NCBI GenBank assembly: GCA_013396755.1
Contig: VWZF01006001.1
Span: forward strand, 8,400 to 72,399
Direction: 5' to 3'
Length of the DNA stretch: 64,000 nucleotides
Source of the DNA: Sclerurus mexicanus
Taxonomy: Eukaryota > Chordata > Aves > Passeriformes > Furnariidae
Below the pieces are notes generated by a model, which was not told the DNA's origin, searched no databases, and saw only the letters and a program-made list of their open reading frames with translations. Positions 59,201-64,000 of the stretch are shown here, in pieces. Each line of letters starts with the position of its first letter. The first letter of the stretch is position 1. Both the position numbers and the translations under genes were made by a program.

Positions 59201-61019
59201 CACTCCTCATTCACACAGTACTTTTAGCTCTACATTACATCTAGAAATGACAATGAGATGCTTTGCATAAATTACAGTTTCTTGGATTCCTCCAATACAT
59301 ATGTGACACGGGTGAAGGCTTAAATCTCTGGAAAATGACAAGAGTGAATGTGCAGCACTGAAGAATTTCATTTTTTGCTGTCCAGCTGTCCCCAGGCTAG
59401 TTTTTTCCAGTTTGTATTAAGCACCAACAAGCATGCAGAGCCTTTGTTCACTGACCTAACAGCATTTAAGCGTGTGCCATCAGGGTGACAGCACTGCAGA
59501 ACAGAGCCCTTCAGGGACTGCTCTGGTTGAAGGAGATATTACAGAATGGAAAATTTTAGTTAACTCTTGAATCCATTGAAGTATTCCACTTGCTGGTTTT
59601 ACAGGTAGAGTAATGTGCATTTTAAGAGATCTGTGTCTCCAGAAAGGAGGATTTCTTTCTACTGAGCATTACTTCTGCACAGTGCTGTGATCAGCAGTTA
59701 AATGAATCACAGTCTGACGCTTTGGACAAATCTGGGGACTAAGAGTCCTATATTGGTTACACTGTTCCCAGCTGAAGCACTGAGAATCAAACAATGACTT
59801 CCTGAGATTCAGACTAAGCCTTTCTAACATGTATTCTGAAAAGCAGCCTGGATCATGGCTGGATTGTCAGTGCTAAGAACTCTCCTCACTACTCCAGTCA
59901 GTGGGGGATATCTGGCTCTTCCAAACATCAATCTCTACACATCAATTAACAAAGAATCTGCCCAGTGTTTACCAGGGTGCTCAGGAGAGCTTCCTCACCT
60001 CTGTAGTATTTCTGAAGCCATGTTCACTGCCTCTGTGCAGCAAAATTGCACAGCCAAGTCTCGCATTCCCAGCCTGGGGTTCACCTCTAGCAAACACTCC
60101 AAGGACTTCCTGGAGTTCTGGTAGGTAGTCTTGTTCAACCCAGAGAGTTTAACACAATAGTTCTTTCAAAAAGACAAAGGAAGACCCCAAGAATTAGCAA
60201 GATTCGTTCCCGACATCTTAACCAGACAACCAACACAACACCATAAAGTTCAATTGCTACTTTAAACAAGTCTGTGCAATGAATAATGCATGTTTTTTCT
60301 GCACACAGAAAGATTAACCACCTAGGAATGGCACATCTTTTAACACAGTGATATCTTTAGACTGTTTCACTGGAAGTGAGGTTTGATGTTTCCGTGTAAC
60401 GTGACACGGCACTTTTATCACAAGGTGGTTAAAAACAAAAACAAGCAGAATCTGGGCAACTTGAAGACATGAGCAACACCTGTATGCTGCTCCTCATGGG
60501 CTCAGATCCAGCTAAATTCTCCTCTCTCTGTAAAGGGACAATCAGGAACATCTTGAATCAGGCACTGTTTTGGCAGCTCAGTGCCATTTACCCAGCAGGT
60601 CTGCAGGAGGAGCTTTATAGGTGCCCCCACAGAGGGGGATCCCTTGGAACCACTGGTTTCCTCCCACAGTAAAAGGGACAGATCTTAGCTTTACCTCTCT
60701 GCTGGTAATTTACTTGCTACTAAAAGAGCCGAAATTACAGCAAAGCGAGCTCACCTTGAGAAATGCCTAGGCTATCTACCTCGACCTGCCGTGTTTCAAA
60801 CCCCGAATGGCGAGGCTCCAGGTAATAAATCAGTTGTTAATGCCTTGCCGGCTCCCCGCACACACGGCAGAGCAGTGGCAGCGCCTCACCTTGTCCAGGG
60901 GCTGCTTCAGGAAACTCGCGGCCAGGTCCAGGCAGAGCACAGCGCTGCCCGTCGCCGTCAGCTGCGCCATCAGCCCCGTGCATTTCACCTGGGAAAGCCG
61001 CAGGTACTCCTCGGCTTTT
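56083..61019 (-). CDS. ORC6: ORC6, origin recognition complex subunit 6 (exons 2-7; 5' end missing)
   Basis: Six minus-strand exons (61019-60890, 60162-59999, 58931-58842, 58033-57921, 56711-56637, 56249-56083) splice in phase to 246 residues and a TGA. The human protein lacks ~15 of these, and exon 1 (~21 residues including the Met) is absent. The N-terminal part (RKAEEYLRLSQVKC, CLDLAASFLKQPLD) and the next part (VKLSGLNKTTYQ, GMRDLAVQF, EAVNMASEIL) form the first TFIIB-like helical domain and lead into the second (LKLKVDKTKMLATSGVKKA). An acidic linker follows. The C-terminal motif QDYEEWKKKILENA is the conserved segment that ties ORC6 to ORC3; the tyrosine altered in human Meier-Gorlin syndrome (Y232) is kept. 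ORC6 is a nuclear DNA-binding subunit of ORC in replication licensing. It runs against MYLK3 and should be head to head with VPS35. Confidence 0.96.
56637..56711 (-). CDS. ORC6: ORC6 exon 6 (linker)
   Basis: On the minus strand the exon is 75 nt long, begins after aatctttttag and ends before gtaagt. It encodes KDNVPVAAETPESLQTNLEQ and CEQED. The phase (1 in, 1 out) fits both neighbours. In human the matching linker holds a TPPRKRKK basic cluster, which is not present here. Confidence 0.88.
57921..58033 (-). CDS. ORC6: ORC6 exon 5
   Basis: On the minus strand the exon is 113 nt long, begins after cttactcttgtag and ends before gtaagt. It encodes CLKLKVDKTKMLATSGVKKA and IFHRLCNQLEKISQQLK. It completes the second TFIIB-like helical bundle. 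Confidence 0.96.
58842..58931 (-). CDS. ORC6: ORC6 exon 4
   Basis: On the minus strand the exon is 90 nt long, begins after tgctgttctctag and ends before gtgagt. It encodes YESSLSEAQRMDLDFSKPLF and then LTAALFTAC, corresponding to human YESSLPQTQQVDLDLSRPLF. Confidence 0.95.
59999..60162 (-). CDS. ORC6: ORC6 exon 3
   Basis: On the minus strand the exon is 164 nt long, begins after tctttttgaaag (an AAG acceptor) and ends before gtgagg. It encodes NYCVKLSGLNKTTYQNSRK, then SLECLLEVNPRLGMRDLAVQ and EAVNMASEILQ. The match to human (KLSGLNKETYQ, IRDLAVQF, EAVNMASKIL) is clear. Confidence 0.95.
60890..61019 (-). CDS. ORC6: ORC6 exon 2
   Basis: On the minus strand the exon follows tgtgttctgcag and ends before gtgagg. 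It is 130 nt long and needs two bases from exon 1 to complete its first codon (Arg). It encodes KAEEYLRLSQVKCTGLMAQ to LAASFLKQPLDK, matching the human N-terminal domain. Reading upstream of the acceptor is open through a GC-rich intron, but the protein there is unrelated. Confidence 0.96.
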
Positions 61020-61089
61020 CTGCAGAACACAAACCCGCACTCACAGGACAGCACGAACGCGCCGATCCGAGGTTTGTCGGCCCAGCCCC

Positions 61090-61223
61090 GGTCCCAGAGC
61101 AGTGCCGTCCCCCAGTCCCAGAGCAGTGCCGTGCCCCCGTCCCCCGGTCCCTGACCAGCGCTGTACCCCCCGGTCCCAGAGCAGTGCTGTTCCCCCCGCC
61201 CCCCCGGTCCCAGAGCAGTGCTG
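61090..61223. repeat. Minisatellite, five copies of an 18-bp core with C-rich spacers
   Basis: The core ggtcccagagcagtgccg recurs at 61090-61107, 61114-61131, 61146-61163 (diverged), 61172-61189 and 61206-61223, with C-rich spacers of 6 to 16 bases. The last copy runs straight into the N block, so the array probably continues. It lies in ORC6 intron 1. The minus strand carries G-runs. Confidence 0.93.
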
Positions 61224-61321
61224 NNNNNNNNNNNNNNNNNNNNNNNNNNNNNNNNNNNNNNNNNNNNNNNNNNNNNNNNNNNNNNNNNNNNNNNNNNNNN
61301 NNNNNNNNNNNNNNNNNNNNN
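61224..61321. other. Assembly gap (98 N)
   Basis: Undetermined bases sit in the most GC-rich part of the window, between ORC6 exon 2 and the expected VPS35 first intron. The real length is unknown. ORC6 exon 1, its start codon, the shared promoter and VPS35 exon 1 are all missing from the readable sequence and may lie here. Confidence 0.95.
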
Positions 61322-61530
61322 CCCGGCCGCCCCGCCCGGCCCCGCGGGGCTGCTGTGCCGCCGCCCCCAGTGAGCTGCCTCTCGTGTCCGGGGCTTGCGT
61401 GGGGCCCAGCCCGTCAGTGCTGTGTGGCCCGAGTGCTGGTGGTTAGTACAGAGGCAAGGACGTGGTAGCCAACGGGGGGTCGGGCTCTTCTGCCGGGCAG
61501 CCAGCGACAGGGTGAGAGGACCTGGGCTTA

Positions 61531-61763
61531 AGATGCGCTGAGGAGGCTCAGGTTGAGGGCTGGGAGGGATTCCTTCGCAGGAGGGGTGATGGGGCACTGG
61601 AGCGGCCGCCCAGGGAGCGGGGCAGGCACTGTCCCGGGGGCTGGTCGGGGGACGACTGAACGTGGCACTCGGTGCCATGGCCTGCTTGGTAGGGTGCTGT
61701 TGGGTCAGGGGTTGGACTCGGTGATCTCACAGGTCTTTTCCAGCCCAGTTGGTTGTGTGAGAC
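61531..61763 (+). mobile_element. CR1 LINE 3' fragment, GC-rich copy
   Basis: CR1 landmarks appear in order: gaggaggctcaggttgaggg, gggagggattccttcgcagg, aggggtgatggggcactgga, a ccgcccagggag segment, gacgactgaacgtggcactc, ggtgccatgg, ttgggtcaggggttggactc, ggtgatctcacaggtctttt and ccagcccagttgg. Its CpG sites are unusually well kept (cgtggcactcggtgcc, gactcggtga), in keeping with its place at the edge of a CpG island. Confidence 0.93.
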
Positions 61764-64000
61764 CTGAAATTTCCACATGCAAATAACACTTACTGAGCAA
61801 TGCTTCCCAGTCTTCAGTGAGAGTAAGGGGACGATCAAGTCTCCTAGTAAAACTCAAGTCTTTAGTGTGTCTTCAGTGGTATTTAATATCCAATGACATT
61901 TCAAGCAGCACGTGCTGTAACCATTATGTGTTAAGTAACCTAAGCGTGGAGTATAAACAGTAGTAGTTTATAGATAGTGAGGCAAAGAAACCCTAAATAC
62001 TTTATAAAGTATTGTGCAGCTCTTAGGATTTTGGAACAGGCTCTGTTTTTAAAGTTTTGTGGATATTGGTATCAGTTGGATACTGTAACCTGGGGGGGGG
62101 TTGTGGGGAAAACCTGTAATGTTGCTTGACAGTGGAGTGGTAAATACTGATTTGGGTGATGAGAAATGCTATGTAGACAGCAGTCTGTCCCCCACATAAG
62201 TATTTTGTGGTAGTCATTGACTGGGGAATGGCACAGCTTTTCTCTGCCTGTCATTTTCATGGGACCTGGCTTGAGACTTGTCTGGGCTCACGGCCTCTTT
62301 CTACGAGTAGCTGATATGAGATGATTCAGAAAAAAATAAACTTACAGGTGTTAAACGTGGGATAATCCCCTCTACCAAATTAGGCTCCACTGTGATTTCC
62401 TGTGGCCAAACTTGGTTTAAATCTTGAAGCTGAATGCTTAAGTGCCTTTAACAAGACTCATGTTAAGAGGGCTCTGGCTGGTTTTGGTCATCCCCTGAAT
62501 AAAAAGTCTGTCCCTTTAATATTCATTAATATCTACTCATTGATGTCTTGTGGCTTCCCGTGGCAGTAAGTACCAGTTTTAACATGTGAAAAACATTTTC
62601 ATCTCTCTGGTTTGCCTTTGAGCTCCTGTACTGTGAGATGCCATAGGGGTTCTGGAGCCTCTGGTGCTGCAGAGCAGTACTTCCTATATGGTATCAAACA
62701 CTTATGCTTCTTTTTATGTGTTAATTCTTCCAGTGCCTTACACAGCAGTGCATTGTGTGCACCCAGCCTTCAGCTGTAGGCTGGCAGTTGTCCCGATCCA
62801 CTTCCACAGCTAACCCATCTTCTCTCTGGGGCAGCATTAATTTTAAGTGGCTCAACACTGATTGATTGGTAGGTAGTCCTAATAACATCCAGCTAGGAGG
62901 AGGAGGCAGGAAAGCCTCCTTGGGTAAATCTCTTTTGTTGTGGTATTAAACACAAGCATGTGTCACATGGGGAATAGGCTGTAAGCACATCAGTTATCTA
63001 AAGAAAAGCACTTCTGGAGATTAGATGAAAATGCACATTAGAATGGAATGGAATCAAAACCTTCTACTCTGTATTATTTATAATCTGCATCTGCTTAAGA
63101 CCCCTGTGTGTCAGAATATGAGCTTTTTGGTAGCTTGGCAAGCTTACTCAGACTCTGCTCTGCTCCTGTGTTGTTCTTGAGTACTGCAAGGGACCAGACT
63201 TGTAAGTGGGATAAGTCAGCACATTGGCCCAAAATAATAACCATCTCTAGAGTGTAGCTCAGTGTCAGATATGGAACTAAATATGAATCTTACGAAGTCT
63301 TCTCGTGGAAGTGAGTGTTAGAAAATCAGTAAATCCTACACAATAGGTGTAGTGTTTGCTTTGTATGTTCAAGAGTAGTTGCTGTTATGAAGGATGGGCA
63401 CAGTCCAGAATAATGTTTGCAGCTGCTCTTCACTAATTGTTTTCTGCAGGATAACTTGTATTACCCACTGTGATCAGCTGGTTTCAAGCTGTTTTCAGTT
63501 TTTAAAAAAATGGTTTTCCAAGGCAACTTACTGGCCTTGATTAAAAAATACCCCAAAACTGAAAGAAACAACAAAACAAAAAGGCAAAGGAAAAAACTCA
63601 CACCAAAAGCCTCTTTCCTCACCTCCCTCTCCAAATTCATCTGCTGTGTGTTGTGACTTCCATAACTTGCCTGTGGTAACCTGTGGTAGTCCTATCTTCA
63701 AAGCTAGAAAACAGCTATTTTCTCTTGTACAGAAACCCATGGTGCAGCTGTGGGAGGTAGTTCTTTGTCCCTTCTCCGCTGCTCACTTGCTTCCTTGTTG
63801 CTTCAGAGGAAAAAAGGTTAGGGAATGAGGAAAGTAGGAAATTCTTGACATCAACTCTCCTTTTTTCTTCAACGCTTACAGTGTATCTAGTGTGTGTAAG
63901 GCTCAGGCATTTCTAAAGCCTAAATGGCTGCATAGTTGCTATAAATTGCTTATCTTGTGTTCATGCAGGACTTGATATTTTATTGTACGTGTAGTTGACA
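61764..64000 (+). other. AT-rich DNA, probably VPS35 intron 1
   Basis: No VPS35 exon can be read here: I searched for the conserved start of its second exon (QSPQDEQEKLLDEAIQ) and did not find it. The assignment rests only on gene order, since VPS35 lies head to head with ORC6 in human. The 70-codon minus-strand frame near 63.6 kb has no family resemblance. No transposon or RNA gene is recognised. Confidence 0.4.

Larger units (their letters stand above)
61040..61660. promoter_or_regulatory. CpG island, probable bidirectional ORC6/VPS35 promoter
   Basis: Both sides of the gap are dense in C, G and CpG (cccggccgccccgcccggccccgcgggg just right of the N run). ORC6 reads left from here. By conserved gene order VPS35 should read right. 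Head-to-head genes separated by a CpG island usually share a promoter. The core is not readable because of the gap. Confidence 0.6.

Noticed and set aside
60830..61678. 282-codon minus-strand frame across the N block
   Set aside because: Only its part 61019-60890 is ORC6 exon 2. The rest is intron 1, minisatellite and CR1 read through N codons.
61322..64000. VPS35 coding exon
   Set aside because: The conserved second-exon sequence is not present on the + strand, so only the synteny-based intron call is kept.

Overview
This is a window from a bird genome. It contains vertebrate genes with many spliced exons and GT-AG introns, AT-rich non-coding DNA, GC-rich islands at gene starts, and three 3'-end fragments of the CR1 LINE family typical of birds and other reptiles. 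The gene order matches the human 16q11.2 block as I recall it (C16orf87, MYLK3, ORC6, VPS35), with the same relative orientations. I cannot name the species from the sequence.

Layout from left to right. 1-11.1 kb: C16orf87 (+), exons 2-4 with all introns between them. Its first exon lies before the window, and the window opens in the GC-rich DNA that would follow that exon. 11.2-33 kb: about 22 kb of intergenic DNA with no gene I can support. It holds one CR1 fragment and two GC-richer patches. 33.0-33.54 kb: the probable MYLK3 promoter and 5' leader, with a perfect CRE, a MEF2-type site and short upstream ORFs. 33.5-54.5 kb: MYLK3 (+), cardiac myosin light-chain kinase. All 13 coding exons can be traced and they join in frame to an 874-residue protein. 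54.5-55.6 kb: the gap between two convergent genes. 55.6-61.3 kb: ORC6 (-), origin recognition complex subunit 6. Six coding exons are traced; the first coding exon is missing and probably falls in the run of N at 61224-61321. 61.3-64 kb: a GC-rich flank with a CR1 3' end, then AT-rich DNA. By synteny this is probably the promoter-proximal part and first intron of VPS35 (+), but no VPS35 exon is visible.

The genes do not form a pathway. C16orf87 is a small nuclear zinc-binding protein, MYLK3 is a muscle kinase, ORC6 acts in replication licensing, and VPS35 is a retromer subunit. ORC6 and VPS35 would share a head-to-head, probably bidirectional CpG-island promoter that the assembly has failed to resolve. 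I found no previously undescribed system. The items most worth a check are a possible short MYLK3 isoform ending in a hydrophobic tail (retained intron 1 plus an intronic poly(A) signal), the CRE-bearing MYLK3 promoter, an exon-like antisense ORF in MYLK3 intron 12, and the unresolved ORC6/VPS35 promoter with its minisatellite.
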